Source: Mesorhizobium sp.
GTDB lineage: Bacteria; Pseudomonadota; Alphaproteobacteria; Rhizobiales; Rhizobiaceae
Length of the DNA: 52,887 bases
Assembly: GCA_004963905.1 (NCBI GenBank)
Contig: SUGL01000041.1
Coordinates: 1 to 52,887 of the forward strand
Direction of reading: 5' to 3'
Shown one piece after another: positions 8,584 to 20,737 of the stretch (within the stretch, counting starts at the first letter, position 1; each line of letters begins with the position of its first letter). The notes beneath the pieces were generated by a model. It searched no databases. It was not told where the DNA came from and was given only the letters and a program-made list of their open reading frames with translations. A program made the position numbers and the translations under genes.

Positions 8584-9309
8584 ATGACCATCGACCAGGT
8601 CGTTCTCATCACCGGCGCTTCCAGCGGCATCGGGGAAGCCACCGCGCGTGTCCTCGCCGGAGCCGGCGCCACCCTCATGCTGGGCGCGCGGCGGACCGAT
8701 CGGCTCGCCGCGCTCGTCGAGGAGATCGAGGCGAAGGGCGGCAAGGCCGCCGCCCGCGCCCTCGACGTCACCGAACGCGCCAGCATGGAAGCCCTCGTCG
8801 CCGAGGCGCGGCGGCGGTTCGGCCGGATCGACGTCCTCGTCAACAATGCCGGGGTGATGCCGCTGTCGCCTCTCGCCGCGCTGAAGGTCGAGGAATGGGA
8901 TCGGATGATCGACGTCAACATCCGCGGCGTCCTTCACGGCATCGCGGCCGTCCTGCCGGTGATGCAAGCGCAGGGGAGCGGCCACGTCGTCAATATCGGC
9001 TCGGTCGGCAGCTTCGAGGTGGTGCCGACCTCGGCCGTCTACAGCGCCACCAAGTTCGCGGTGCGGGCCATCACCGACGGCTTGCGTCAGGAGAACGAAA
9101 CGATCCGCGCCACCTGCATCTATCCCGGCGTGACGCGCTCCGAGCTCGCAGACACGATCACCGACGAGGCAGCCGCCCGGGCGATGGTGGAGTATCGCCG
9201 CAACGCCATCGAACCGGAGGCGATCGGGCGGGCGGTGCTCTATGCCATCGAGCAGCCGCGCGAGGTCGGCGTCAACGAGATCACCGTCCGTCCTGTCGCA
9301 CAGAGATAG
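8584..9309 (+). CDS. Short-chain dehydrogenase/reductase (SDR)
   Basis: Second SDR, 241 residues, begun by an ATG at 8584 with a strong AAGGAG ribosome site. Motifs are TGASSGIG (about 9-16), NNAGV, the serine-bearing NIGSVGS and the catalytic YSATK. This style (NADP-type, MTIDQVVLITGASSGIG) is common in rhizobial regulator-linked oxidoreductase operons. It probably shares a transcript with the SDR before it. Substrate unknown. Confidence 0.92.
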   Translation: MTIDQVVLITGASSGIGEATARVLAGAGATLMLGARRTDRLAALVEEIEAKGGKAAARALDVTERASMEALVAEARRRFGRIDVLVNNAGVMPLSPLAALKVEEWDRMIDVNIRGVLHGIAAVLPVMQAQGSGHVVNIGSVGSFEVVPTSAVYSATKFAVRAITDGLRQENETIRATCIYPGVTRSELADTITDEAAARAMVEYRRNAIEPEAIGRAVLYAIEQPREVGVNEITVRPVAQR

Positions 9310-9321
9310 AGGCAGTCAGTC

Positions 9322-9678
9322 TCATGCCTTCCACATCGTCGAGCGAAGAATAGCCTGCATGTGCTCCGGCAGGTCGAGTTCGCCGCGCGCCTCGACCTCC
9401 AGCAGATATCGGGCCTTGGCCAAGCGATCGCCTTCCCTGACCGCCGGATAGGCGCAGACGGCCAGCAGAACCTTTTCCTCTGCTCGGCTGGCGCTGTCGC
9501 GGTTGCTTCCGCCCGTTTCATGGACGGCCTTGCCGAACACCGCATATGCCGTCGTGTGCGCCTCGATCAGCGCACGCAGTTCGTGGGACGTTTCTCGGTC
9601 TTGGCGCGGTGGCTCCGCGGCGAGAGCCGCTGCCGCAACCGTGGAAGTGACAATAGCGCTGCTGGAATGAAGGAGCAA
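9322..9678 (-). CDS. Small exported protein of unknown function (start uncertain)
   Basis: I do not recognise the family. The conventional frame starts with TTG at 9678 (118 residues). However, in-frame codons upstream read TSRISRRALLLHSSS, a Tat-type SRRxLL leader followed by a hydrophobic core and an Ala-rich cleavage region ending ALAAEPP. The upstream frame is closed by a stop and holds no ATG, GTG or TTG. GAGGAG lies 8 bases before an ACG at 9702, so translation may begin there, or the start codon has been lost. The mature part is helical and charged (HELRALIEAHTTAY, then AEEKVLLAVCAYP). It lies convergent to the SDR operon. Confidence 0.6.
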   Translation of the reverse strand: MLLHSSSAIVTSTVAAAALAAEPPRQDRETSHELRALIEAHTTAYAVFGKAVHETGGSNRDSASRAEEKVLLAVCAYPAVREGDRLAKARYLLEVEARGELDLPEHMQAILRSTMWKA

Positions 9679-9897
9679 AGCGCGGCGGCTGATCCTGGAC
9701 GTGGTGAACTCTCCTCTTCACTTCATGGCAGGCAAGACTGGGTGTGCCAGAAACCACCCGCACCGTAGCACGAAGGTTCGCGCATTCATGTCAGGATGCT
9801 ATCAACCGCCCACTGGCGAGTGCAGCGTAGAAGGGTCGGCCCTTCTTCGATGCCACGAACTCCGCCCCGCTCGCGCATGGGACAAGATGGTTGCGTC

Positions 9898-11049
9898 CTA
9901 AGCCTCCGCGTTGCGGCCGAAACCGGGGATGCGCGTGGCGACCGCCGGCAACGGCGCGAACGGCCTGTGCGGCTCGGCCTGGTACCAGAAGGCGACCGAC
10001 GAGATGTCGTCCGAGCGCCGGTTGGCGTGGCCGTGCTCGATGCTGATGCGGATGCGTTGGCGGAAGATCACCGGGTCCTCGATGTGCCAGCGATAGAGCG
10101 TCACCGGCTCGCTCCAGTTCGGCCCTCCCGCCGCGATGACGCCGTGATAGGGCGCCGAATAATCCTGGGTGGGGCACCATGCTGTGTTGAAATAGTCCTC
10201 CGTGCCGGTGCCGTGCAGCGTCGGCGGCCAGGCGTCGTTGGCGCCCGGCGCGCTCTCGCCGCGCGGCTCGATCAGCGCCACCTGCTGGCCGAGGGGCTCG
10301 CGAGCGGGCACCGAGAGGCCGGGCTCGCCGTCGATGAAGATCATGTCGTCGCCCTCGCCATACCAGTCCCACTGCGCCGAGCCCCGGCGCGAGCGCACGC
10401 TGAACAGCACGCCGACATAGTGGCCGCGCCCCTCGGCCTCGAGGATCGTGTAATTGTCCCTGCCGTCGGTGTTCTCGCCGCCGAACAGGAACTGCTCGTT
10501 GGTTAGACCTGTCTCCGCCATGCCTTCGGGCCGCGCCTGGCGGTACTGCGCGTGGAAGCGGCCGAGATCGTCCTCCAGCCCGTCATGCAGCTCGAGGTCG
10601 ACATAGTAATAGAGCACCAGCTCGTCCTCGGCCTCGTTCTCGACCGTCATCTTCATGCCGGTCGTGAAGGGCATCGGGAAATAGCAGTTGAAGCCCTTGC
10701 CGTCCTCGGGGCTTGCCTGCACCGGGAGGCTGGCGAAGTTCTTCGTGCGGGCGTGGCCGATGCCGAAGAAGTCGCCGATGGGCGTCTCGATGCTCGGCTG
10801 CTCCTCGCCGTCCCAGTAGCCGCGCAGCACGACCTTGCGCAGAAAACTCTCGCTCTCGCAGGCCAGCGTCGCCCAGATGTGGGTGACGATGCCGGCGCCT
10901 TCATATTCGGCGATTGTCACGGTCTCGCCAGGCTCGATGTGCAGGCGGTCGTCGTTGCCGCCGGTGCGGTCGTAGCTGGAGAAACGTCGCGTGCTGGCAT
11001 CGCGCAGCTTGGCGAGGCCGCGCAGCGGTGAAAGTCCGGCTTGGGTCAT
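9898..11049 (-). CDS. DUF2961 / glycoside hydrolase family 172 protein
   Basis: A 383-residue protein with the hallmarks of DUF2961, now GH172, whose known members act on fructofuranose- or arabinofuranose-containing sugars. Early motifs are SSYDRTGGNDDRLHIEPGE and GAGIVTHIWATL; the middle has the jelly-roll stretch LRKVVLRGYWDGE with TPIGDFFGIGH; a later GTGTEDYFNTAWCP motif is characteristic. No signal peptide is visible, so it is likely cytoplasmic. It stands alone, without transporter genes beside it. The family call is fairly secure; the substrate is not. Confidence 0.85.
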   Translation of the reverse strand: MTQAGLSPLRGLAKLRDASTRRFSSYDRTGGNDDRLHIEPGETVTIAEYEGAGIVTHIWATLACESESFLRKVVLRGYWDGEEQPSIETPIGDFFGIGHARTKNFASLPVQASPEDGKGFNCYFPMPFTTGMKMTVENEAEDELVLYYYVDLELHDGLEDDLGRFHAQYRQARPEGMAETGLTNEQFLFGGENTDGRDNYTILEAEGRGHYVGVLFSVRSRRGSAQWDWYGEGDDMIFIDGEPGLSVPAREPLGQQVALIEPRGESAPGANDAWPPTLHGTGTEDYFNTAWCPTQDYSAPYHGVIAAGGPNWSEPVTLYRWHIEDPVIFRQRIRISIEHGHANRRSDDISSVAFWYQAEPHRPFAPLPAVATRIPGFGRNAEA

Positions 11050-11179
11050 CGGATCGCTCCTATATATTCGTCTCCCTCTTACTTGGGGCCGCCGACGGGT
11101 TCGGCACGTGTCGCGGCGTCACATTAGGTTCATGCGGCGTCTTTACCCCTTGTGCTCTCCACAAAATTTGAGGGACAAA

Positions 11180-11893
11180 ATGACCGCCATCACCCGCAGG
11201 ACGCTCATGGGGGCAGTTGCGTTCGCAGCGATTGCCCTTTCGCAGCCGATATTCGCAGAAGAGGGGCATCCCTATTTCGGGCCTGAGACGGTAAATCTGC
11301 TCGACCTGCTTGTGCCGCCACCCGCCAGGGATTCGGCCGAGACCAAGGCCGAGCTGGTCGAGGTCAAGCAACTCATGGCTTCCACGAGCGAGAGCCGGAA
11401 GCAGCAGGCAATCGCCGACAATGAAGAGGGATTGCAGCCGTTCCTGGCCGGCACGAGCATCAAGGTCGACGCAGCTACGGTTCCGCTGACGACAGCGCTC
11501 GTGCAGCGCATTCTCGATACCGAGGAAGTCGTCACGGAAAGTGCCAAGAAAGGCTTTGCCCGTCCGCGCCCGCCCTTGGTCGATGAGGAGATCAAGCCTC
11601 TGATCAAGCTGTCGAAGTCGGGGGCGTATCCCTCCGGCCATTCGACGAACAGCACTGCGATCGCCATCGTTCTGTCCAAGATGCTTCCGGAAAGGAAGGA
11701 AGAATTGATGCAGCGTGCGAACGACTACGCCCTGAGCCGGCTGATCGTCGGCGTGCACTATCGCAGCGACCTCGGCGCCGGTCACGCAGCCGGTGCGCTC
11801 ATGGCTCAGGCGTTGATGCAGAATCCGGATTTCCAGAAGGAGTTCGAGCCGGCGAAAACGGAGCTTCGGAAGGCACTGCGGTTGAGTATGTAG
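11180..11893 (+). CDS. Class A non-specific acid phosphatase (PAP2/PhoN-like)
   Basis: Exported acid phosphatase of 237 residues. A leader with twin arginines (AITRRTLMGAVAFAAIAL) ends near FAEE, so secretion could be Sec or Tat. The full class A signature is present: KKGFARPRP (K-x6-RP), PSGHS, and SRLIVGVHYRSD (SR-x5-H-x3-D), giving the phosphate-binding residues and the catalytic histidine. The length matches PhoN/PhoC enzymes. The start at 11180 is preceded by AGGGAC. It is divergent from the GH172 gene. The likely role is periplasmic phosphate release from phosphomonoesters. Confidence 0.92.
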   Translation: MTAITRRTLMGAVAFAAIALSQPIFAEEGHPYFGPETVNLLDLLVPPPARDSAETKAELVEVKQLMASTSESRKQQAIADNEEGLQPFLAGTSIKVDAATVPLTTALVQRILDTEEVVTESAKKGFARPRPPLVDEEIKPLIKLSKSGAYPSGHSTNSTAIAIVLSKMLPERKEELMQRANDYALSRLIVGVHYRSDLGAGHAAGALMAQALMQNPDFQKEFEPAKTELRKALRLSM

Positions 11894-12118
11894 GCAGCGA
11901 AGGCGGTATCCTGCTCCGTCGTTGGACGCCGCCTGTCTCTGCAACCTTTCCCGAGCAGATGCGGACATGGCTGTCCGCCGCGGCGGTGCGCGGCTGTGCA
12001 TCAGACGTGCATCAGCGTGAGAGGAACGCTGGTGCCGAGCGCCATCGACAAAGTTTGAGCCGCGTCATGCGGCCAAGAATATCGGGCGTCCACGTTGACG
12101 ATGCGCTTGCGGTCCGCC
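11894..12118. other. Intergenic region without recognised gene
   Basis: This 225-bp gap lies between the 3' ends of the phosphatase and acyl-CoA dehydrogenase genes. I see no RNA gene, repeat family copy or convincing terminator. A short minus-strand frame here looks protein-like at its C-terminus (ending TSVPLTLMHV) but has no start or recognisable domain. Confidence 0.5.
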
Positions 12119-13291
12119 CTACGCGGCAAGCCGCTGCGACCACTGCGTCTTTGAGGTGCCCAAGGCGAACTCCGCCAGCCGGACGAGCTGCACGTCGGAG
12201 GTACCCGCCGGCGCGAAGATGTGGTGCGCGTCGCGCAGCAACCTTTCGATGGGCCGGTCGACGAACAATCCGCAGGCGGCATGCACCTCCATGGCGTTGC
12301 GGGCGGAATCCAAGGCGTACTCGACGTTGATCAGCTTGGCATTCATCAGTTCAGGGTCGCAAGGCAGGGCGCGGTCCAGCATATGCACTGCGTGATAGGC
12401 GGCGAGCCGGGCGGTCATCAGTCGCGATTGCATCTGGCCGAGCTTCTGCTTGATGGTCGGAAGCTCGCAGAGACGGTTGCCGTAGCGATACTGCCGCGCG
12501 GCAAATGCCACCGTCTCCTCGACAAGCGCACGATGGATTCCGAGCGCGACGGCGGTCAGGTTGGGTCTCCCGTAGAGGATGCTGGAAGAATAGGCCACGG
12601 CGAGGCCGTCGCCCTCCTTGCCAAGCATGTTTTTGGCGGGGATCCGGCAGTTATCGAAGACAAGCTCCCCGAAGCCGAAGCCGTGCAAGCCCATCGCTGG
12701 CTTCAGTGCGCCGCGCGACAAGCCGGGGCGATCCGCTTCGACGAGGAATGCCGACAGACCCTTCGAGCCGTTTCCGGTTCGGACGATCACCCCATGCAGA
12801 TCGCCGACATGGCTGTTGCCGACATATGTCTTGTGGCCATTGAGCACATAGCTGTCGCCATCGCGCACGGCGTTGGACGTCATGCCGAGCACGTGGCTAC
12901 CGGACTCGCGCTCGGTCACGGCAATAGTCGGCAGGCAATCGCCTTTGGCGATGGCCGGCAGCCATTTCCGCCTTTGGCTCTCGTTGCCGAAATGCAGAAT
13001 TTTCGCGACGCCCAGCTGCGAGGCCTGCATCATTGCTCCCATGGCGCCGCTGACGCGCGAGATTTCCTCGATGACGATGGTCTTGGCCAGATGTCCGAGA
13101 CCCAAGCCGCCAAATTCCTCGCCGATCGTGATGCCGATCCAGCCCTGGCTGGCGATCAGTCGGGAAAGGTCATGATCGACGGACCGCGTCGCTTCCATGG
13201 CGGGTATACGAGGCCGGATCTCGGCTTCCGCGAAGGCTCTTGCCTGATCCTGAATCCGATTGTGGCGCTCGCTGGCGAAGTAGGCGTCCAT
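12119..13291 (-). CDS. Acyl-CoA dehydrogenase-like flavoprotein
   Basis: A 390-residue member of the acyl-CoA dehydrogenase superfamily, begun by an ATG at 13291 with a perfect AGGAGG site. N-terminal helical, middle beta (FAD-contacting TERESGSHVLG in place of the usual TEPxAGSD) and C-terminal helical domains are all present. By eye, the MCAD-type catalytic Glu is replaced in FAPAGTSDVQ, and the isovaleryl-type Glu position falls in SILYGRPNLTA, also without Glu. The substrate is therefore probably not a simple acyl-CoA. It follows the synthetase, GNAT and PPTase genes on the same strand, 323 bp away, and may act on a carrier-bound aminoacyl group. Confidence 0.85.
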   Translation of the reverse strand: MDAYFASERHNRIQDQARAFAEAEIRPRIPAMEATRSVDHDLSRLIASQGWIGITIGEEFGGLGLGHLAKTIVIEEISRVSGAMGAMMQASQLGVAKILHFGNESQRRKWLPAIAKGDCLPTIAVTERESGSHVLGMTSNAVRDGDSYVLNGHKTYVGNSHVGDLHGVIVRTGNGSKGLSAFLVEADRPGLSRGALKPAMGLHGFGFGELVFDNCRIPAKNMLGKEGDGLAVAYSSSILYGRPNLTAVALGIHRALVEETVAFAARQYRYGNRLCELPTIKQKLGQMQSRLMTARLAAYHAVHMLDRALPCDPELMNAKLINVEYALDSARNAMEVHAACGLFVDRPIERLLRDAHHIFAPAGTSDVQLVRLAEFALGTSKTQWSQRLAA

Positions 13292-13614
13292 TCGATCCTC
13301 CTGACATCGAAGCAATTCCAGGAAAGGTGTGAGCGGCTTTCCGCCCGGAATTGCGTAAAAACAAAGAGATAGAGCGGTTCGCCGTTTCCGTGAAACGGTG
13401 AAACGCTCTAGCGGTGCGATGGTCGGAGCGGCGGATTGCCGGACAATTTCACGAGCGGGGAATTCGGTTACATCTGAAACAGCCAAGCGAATGAAATGCT
13501 CACGCCTGCGCTTCATCGCGCTTTGCCCGGCTGATGCCCGTGGCGGTGATGCCGAAAGGCGGACGCAAGAGTGCTGCGCCTGGTCGTCGAGCGGTACCAG
13601 GCCGGTGATCCCTC
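13292..13614. other. Leader and intergenic region of the acyl-CoA dehydrogenase-like gene
   Basis: The 323 bp hold the AGGAGG ribosome site (about 13296-13301), a complete family A repeat (13311-13410) and about 200 bp without a recognisable gene up to the PPTase stop codon. A separate promoter for the dehydrogenase could lie here, but no clear -35/-10 pair stands out. Confidence 0.5.
13311..13410. repeat. Family A palindromic repeat, full-length copy
   Basis: The best-preserved copy, about 100 bp. Hairpin one has GCAATTCC and GGAATTGC as inverted ends. Hairpin two has AGAGCG and CGCTCT around CCGTTTC-CGT-GAAACGG. It sits 10 bp upstream of the ribosome site of the acyl-CoA dehydrogenase-like gene. 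Confidence 0.9.
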
Positions 13615-14361
13615 TTACGCCGAATAAGCCAGTGCAAGGATTTTCGGGGTGACGGTAAAGCGCACCATAAACCTGCGGCCCGATGGCGTGGCTGCTTCGC
13701 CGGTTTCAAGATCGATGGCGATGTCCTCGAAACCCAGTACCCGACCGTCGAGCGGAAACGATGCCTTGTAGGTCGCCTCCTTGGCGGCAAACAGAATGCG
13801 GCCGGCCAGAGCAATGCCAGGAGAAGTGTGAAACGGTTTTGCGTCCGGAATTGCGTCGAGACAAAGAGGCAGAGCGGGTTGCCGTTTCCGTGGAACGGTG
13901 AAACGCCCTGGCCGCGGATCGAGGTCGCCCAAGCGGTCTTGCGGCGTGATCACGATGGGCAGGAGGTCGGGCGGCAATGGCAAGGCGGGCTCGATGTCCA
14001 CGCCGACGCTTCTCATCGCGTCCGTTCGCGCGACGACTGCCACGGCCAATTCGTCGTCATGCGCGATTGAACCGACGATATCCGGTGGCCAAACCGGACC
14101 TCCCATGCGGCCTCTCGTTACGGTGAGATCCGCACACCCCAGACGCTGCAGCAATTCATGCGCGACCCGACGGCCCGCCCCACTGGCGGCGCGCGCCTTG
14201 TGTTCGCGTTTGGCGATGGAAGCGCTCTCCGCCGGCAGAAGAAACTGTGCGTCGCCGTCGCGAATGCGGCGGCAGCCGGCGAGCAACCCGGGCGGGGCAA
14301 GGCCGTTGAGCGCCTCGGCGACGGCGCTCTCCAGCCTGGCATTCTGCGATCCGACGTCCAA
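13615..14361 (-). CDS. 4'-phosphopantetheinyl transferase (EntD/Sfp superfamily)
   Basis: Transfers phosphopantetheine from CoA to the serine of carrier proteins, here most likely the synthetase encoded just upstream. Motifs are GPVWPPDIVGSIAHDDELA, the metal-binding GVDIEPA and the catalytic FAAKEATYKASF. It starts with TTG at 14361, five bases past the GNAT stop and with GAGG upstream, so translation is coupled. A stretch of about 34 residues between GVDIE and KEATYK is encoded by a family A repeat in frame (13810-13910) and has no counterpart in the family. Both key motifs survive, so the enzyme may still work. Confidence 0.9.
   Translation of the reverse strand: MDVGSQNARLESAVAEALNGLAPPGLLAGCRRIRDGDAQFLLPAESASIAKREHKARAASGAGRRVAHELLQRLGCADLTVTRGRMGGPVWPPDIVGSIAHDDELAVAVVARTDAMRSVGVDIEPALPLPPDLLPIVITPQDRLGDLDPRPGRFTVPRKRQPALPLCLDAIPDAKPFHTSPGIALAGRILFAAKEATYKASFPLDGRVLGFEDIAIDLETGEAATPSGRRFMVRFTVTPKILALAYSA
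13810..13910. repeat. Family A repeat inserted in frame inside the PPTase gene
   Basis: About 101 bp matching the copy at 13311 with several changes: GCAATGCC/GGAATTGC ends, AAACGGTTTTGCGTCC between them, and the second hairpin GCCGTTTCCGTGGAACGG. The host reading frame passes through without a stop and encodes about 34 extra residues (including CLDAIPDAKPFHTSPG). Confidence 0.88.
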
Positions 14362-14365
14362 CCCG

Positions 14366-14838
14366 CTATGGCCTCAATTCGAGCATGGCGATCATCTCGT
14401 CGTCCTCGTCTAGCCCCTGCTCGACGAAGCCGAAGCTTGCATAAAGGCGGCGCGCCGCTTCGTTTCCCGGCTCATAGCAGATCGAAACGCGGCGTATGTG
14501 GCCGGGATGCGCGATCTCCTCCAGCGCCGCGGCAACCGCGGCACGGCCAAGGCCCTTGCCCTGTTCGCGGCGGTCGATCATGAGACGGTAGATGACCGCC
14601 TCGTCATCGTCGTCTGGAGCGCTGTACATCAGGAACCCGACGACGCGCCCAGCCGTGACGACAGCGCGGGCTATGGCCTCGTCATCCTCCTGGGCCTCTT
14701 CCAGCGAGTCGGCATTGGAGGCGACGAAGCCTTGCTGCTCCGGCGTCAGCTCGAGCGCCAGGATCGCCGCTCGATTATCCTCGCCGGCAGGCCGCAGGAC
14801 AACCGGGCGGTCGCGCGTCCGCGCTTCAGCGGAACCAG

Positions 14839-14842
<4 letters not shown>
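14366..14842 (-). CDS. GNAT-family N-acetyltransferase
   Basis: A 158-residue acetyltransferase of the GNAT fold. The acetyl-CoA pyrophosphate-binding motif is in LMIDRREQGKGLGRAAVAAAL, and the C-terminal EPGNEAARRLYASFGFVEQG is typical of amino-group acetyltransferases. The longer frame to 14920 lies within the synthetase gene; the GTG at 14842 overlaps the synthetase TGA as GTGA and has AGGA upstream, so I use it. The overlap makes coupled translation with the synthetase very likely. It may acetylate an amino group of the synthetase product, or protect the cell from it; both are inference. Confidence 0.88.
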
Positions 14843-18906
<4,064 letters not shown>

Positions 18907-19282
18907 TGGAACCCCGCGAGCGCGCTCGCTCGCACTAATGGAGAAAAACAATAGGCTGGTGATGTCGGGCCAGTTGCCCCTCTTACGGCCGATCTGAACT
19001 GCTCAGCGCAGCATATCGGACCGGAAGCTGGGACGACTTCGCAGGCCTATGCTGCTGCTCTGATGGCCGATCCGTGACGATCATGCGGCTTCACGATCAT
19101 TTGATGAGGTCGTGTCCTGTGCGGCGAACGCTCTGGTTTGACCTGCAGTTCGCCGTCGATGCCGCCAAGCGCATCTTTCTGGAGCGTATTTGATCTGGCG
19201 CAAAGTTCGGGACGGATGCAGCCGGTAGACAGCCGGCCACACGCAAGATCCGTCATTCACACCAAGCAGGGAATTGGAAGAA
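18907..19282. other. Divergent intergenic region between synthetase and pseudoazurin genes
   Basis: About 376 bp without a gene. It holds the 5' regions of both genes, a GC-rich inverted repeat GCGAGCG/CGCTCGC close to the synthetase start (about 18917-18935), and an FNR/NnrR-like box at 19192-19205 on the pseudoazurin side. Confidence 0.5.
19192..19205. promoter_or_regulatory. FNR/NnrR-type binding site TTGATCTGGCGCAA
   Basis: Half-sites TTGAT and CGCAA with a 4-bp spacer match the CRP/FNR-superfamily pattern TTG-N8-CAA used by FNR, NnrR and Dnr to induce denitrification genes. It is centred about 84 bp upstream of the pseudoazurin ATG, which would suit activation of a promoter about 41 bp downstream. 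The site is inferred from sequence only. Confidence 0.55.
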
Positions 19283-19726
19283 ATGCGCTCGACCAGACTT
19301 GTGCCGCTCGTCACTGCCGCCGTTCTGACGTGGGCCGGCGCCGCAGGCGCCGCCGAATCGGAGGTTTCCATGTTGAACATGGGCAAGCACGGCATGTTTC
19401 AGCTCGAACCGTCGTTCCTCAAGATAGCGCCCGGCGACACGGTTCATTTTGTTGCCAAGGACAAGGGTCACGACGTCGAGTCGATCGCCGGCATGCTGCC
19501 GGACGGTGCGCAGCCGTTCAAAGGGGAGATGAACAAGGACCTGACCGTCACGTTCACCAAGCCCGGTGTCTATGGCATCAAGTGCAATCCCCACTACGGC
19601 ATGGGCATGGTCGCCCTCGTCGTGGTCGGCGATCCGGGCAGCAACCTGAAGGCTGCCGAAGCGGTCAATCAGCCCGGCAAGGCCAAGAAGGCTTTCGAGG
19701 AGCTGTTCAAACAGATCGGCCAATAG
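19283..19726 (+). CDS. Pseudoazurin (type I blue copper protein)
   Basis: Periplasmic electron carrier of 147 residues, which in denitrifiers passes electrons to NosZ or copper nitrite reductase. A signal peptide (MRSTRLVPLVTAAVLTWAGA) is cleaved near AAES. The cupredoxin ligands are visible: His in DKGHDVES, then Cys, His and Met in KCNPHYGMGM. Sequence and length match pseudoazurin rather than amicyanin or azurin. ATG 19283 is chosen over a TTG three codons upstream because GGAAG precedes it. An FNR-like box lies upstream and the nos operon 1.1 kb downstream; the physiological link to N2O reduction is strong inference. Confidence 0.93.
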   Translation: MRSTRLVPLVTAAVLTWAGAAGAAESEVSMLNMGKHGMFQLEPSFLKIAPGDTVHFVAKDKGHDVESIAGMLPDGAQPFKGEMNKDLTVTFTKPGVYGIKCNPHYGMGMVALVVVGDPGSNLKAAEAVNQPGKAKKAFEELFKQIGQ

Positions 19727-19756
19727 GCGCCCGCGCCCGGGCCGACGCCCGCCGCA

Positions 19757-20680
19757 TCAGCCGAACGCCTGCAGCAGCGCTGCGATGGCCGCGAGGCTCC
19801 GCAGGGTTCGATCCGCCGCCCGTTGGGCTGCGGCCAGCACCTGTTCGTCGCGCGTGCGGTCGGCGAGATCGAGATAGGCCTGGTGCAGCCGTTCGGCCTC
19901 GGCGAGCGCGGCGCGCAGAAGCGGCAAGGGCTTGGCAGCTTGCGCAAGCTCCGCCCTCGCTGCTTCGACAGTTGCGCCAGCGGCTTCAAGCCCGGCCGCT
20001 CGCTCCCGTTCGGCAACCTTGATGATCGTTTTCGAGGCAGCAGCCTCACCCAGCGCGGCAAGCCGCGAAGCGACCCTTCGGTGGAAGACCGCGGCACGCG
20101 ACTCCAGCCGTCGGCTCTGTCGCACGAACTCCGGCAGTGACGAGGCATCCAGCATTGGCCTCCCGTCGCGGGCGCGCCCGGCGCCTTCCCGCCGATAGGC
20201 GCGACGCCGTTCCTCGCGCAGCACCGCCGCGTGATCGAGCGCCTTTCCGGCGAGCCACTCGGCCGTCGCCCGGACCGTCGCATCGCTGCTTTGCGCGGCG
20301 ACATAGGAGTAGAAGGCGAAAGCCAGCATTTCATTGTCCACCGCAATGCCGAGGGCCCGGTAAGGGGTGAGCAGCGCGCTGGCCTCCGCTTCGTCCCATG
20401 ATCGAGAGATTTCGGAAGGCAGCCCGCGCGGATCGGCCAGTTTCGGCGGCGGCGCGCCAGTCGGCTGAGCGGAGCGGCGGGCGATTTCTTCGACATGGTC
20501 GCGCTGCTCCTCGACGAGCGCGCTGAACGTTCCGGCAACCTCACGCTCGTTCAGCTTTTCCATGCGGGCAGCGAGCCTTTGGTAGCGCCGTGCCGCGCTT
20601 TCCTCCATGGCCGTCGCCAGGCCGAGAAGCTGCGGAACATCGCGCAACTGCACATTGGGTTCTTCACTCAGCCGCTTCAT
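19757..20680 (-). CDS. Ferritin-like/rubrerythrin-like helical protein
   Basis: A 307-residue, almost wholly helical protein. The N-terminal part has candidate iron-binding helices (AMEESAARRYQRLAARM, then LVEEQRDHVEEIARR) and a second pair (EMLAFAFYSYVAAQ, then AEWLAGKALDHAAVLREERR), suggesting a ferritin-like four-helix bundle at about 15-165. The second helix does not have a clean ExxH, so metal binding is uncertain. The C-terminal 130 residues form Ala-rich helices of unknown role. The start at 20680 has AGGAGG upstream. It is divergent from nosR, sharing a 155-bp region with an FNR-like box, so it may be co-induced with N2O reduction. Confidence 0.7.
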   Translation of the reverse strand: MKRLSEEPNVQLRDVPQLLGLATAMEESAARRYQRLAARMEKLNEREVAGTFSALVEEQRDHVEEIARRSAQPTGAPPPKLADPRGLPSEISRSWDEAEASALLTPYRALGIAVDNEMLAFAFYSYVAAQSSDATVRATAEWLAGKALDHAAVLREERRRAYRREGAGRARDGRPMLDASSLPEFVRQSRRLESRAAVFHRRVASRLAALGEAAASKTIIKVAERERAAGLEAAGATVEAARAELAQAAKPLPLLRAALAEAERLHQAYLDLADRTRDEQVLAAAQRAADRTLRSLAAIAALLQAFG

Positions 20681-20737
20681 GGCAGCGCCTCCTGGAGGAA
20701 TGCGCGCCAATATGACATCGACCGATGCCATTTGAGT

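Noticed and set aside
12001..12282. Minus-strand frame ending TSVPLTLMHV downstream of the acyl-CoA dehydrogenase-like gene
   Set aside because: It mostly overlaps that gene in another phase and has no start, ribosome site or recognisable domain; a gene remnant is possible but unsupported.
18917..18935. GC-rich inverted repeat near the synthetase start as a riboswitch or terminator
   Set aside because: The stem is short and low in complexity, without a T-run or any known riboswitch pattern.
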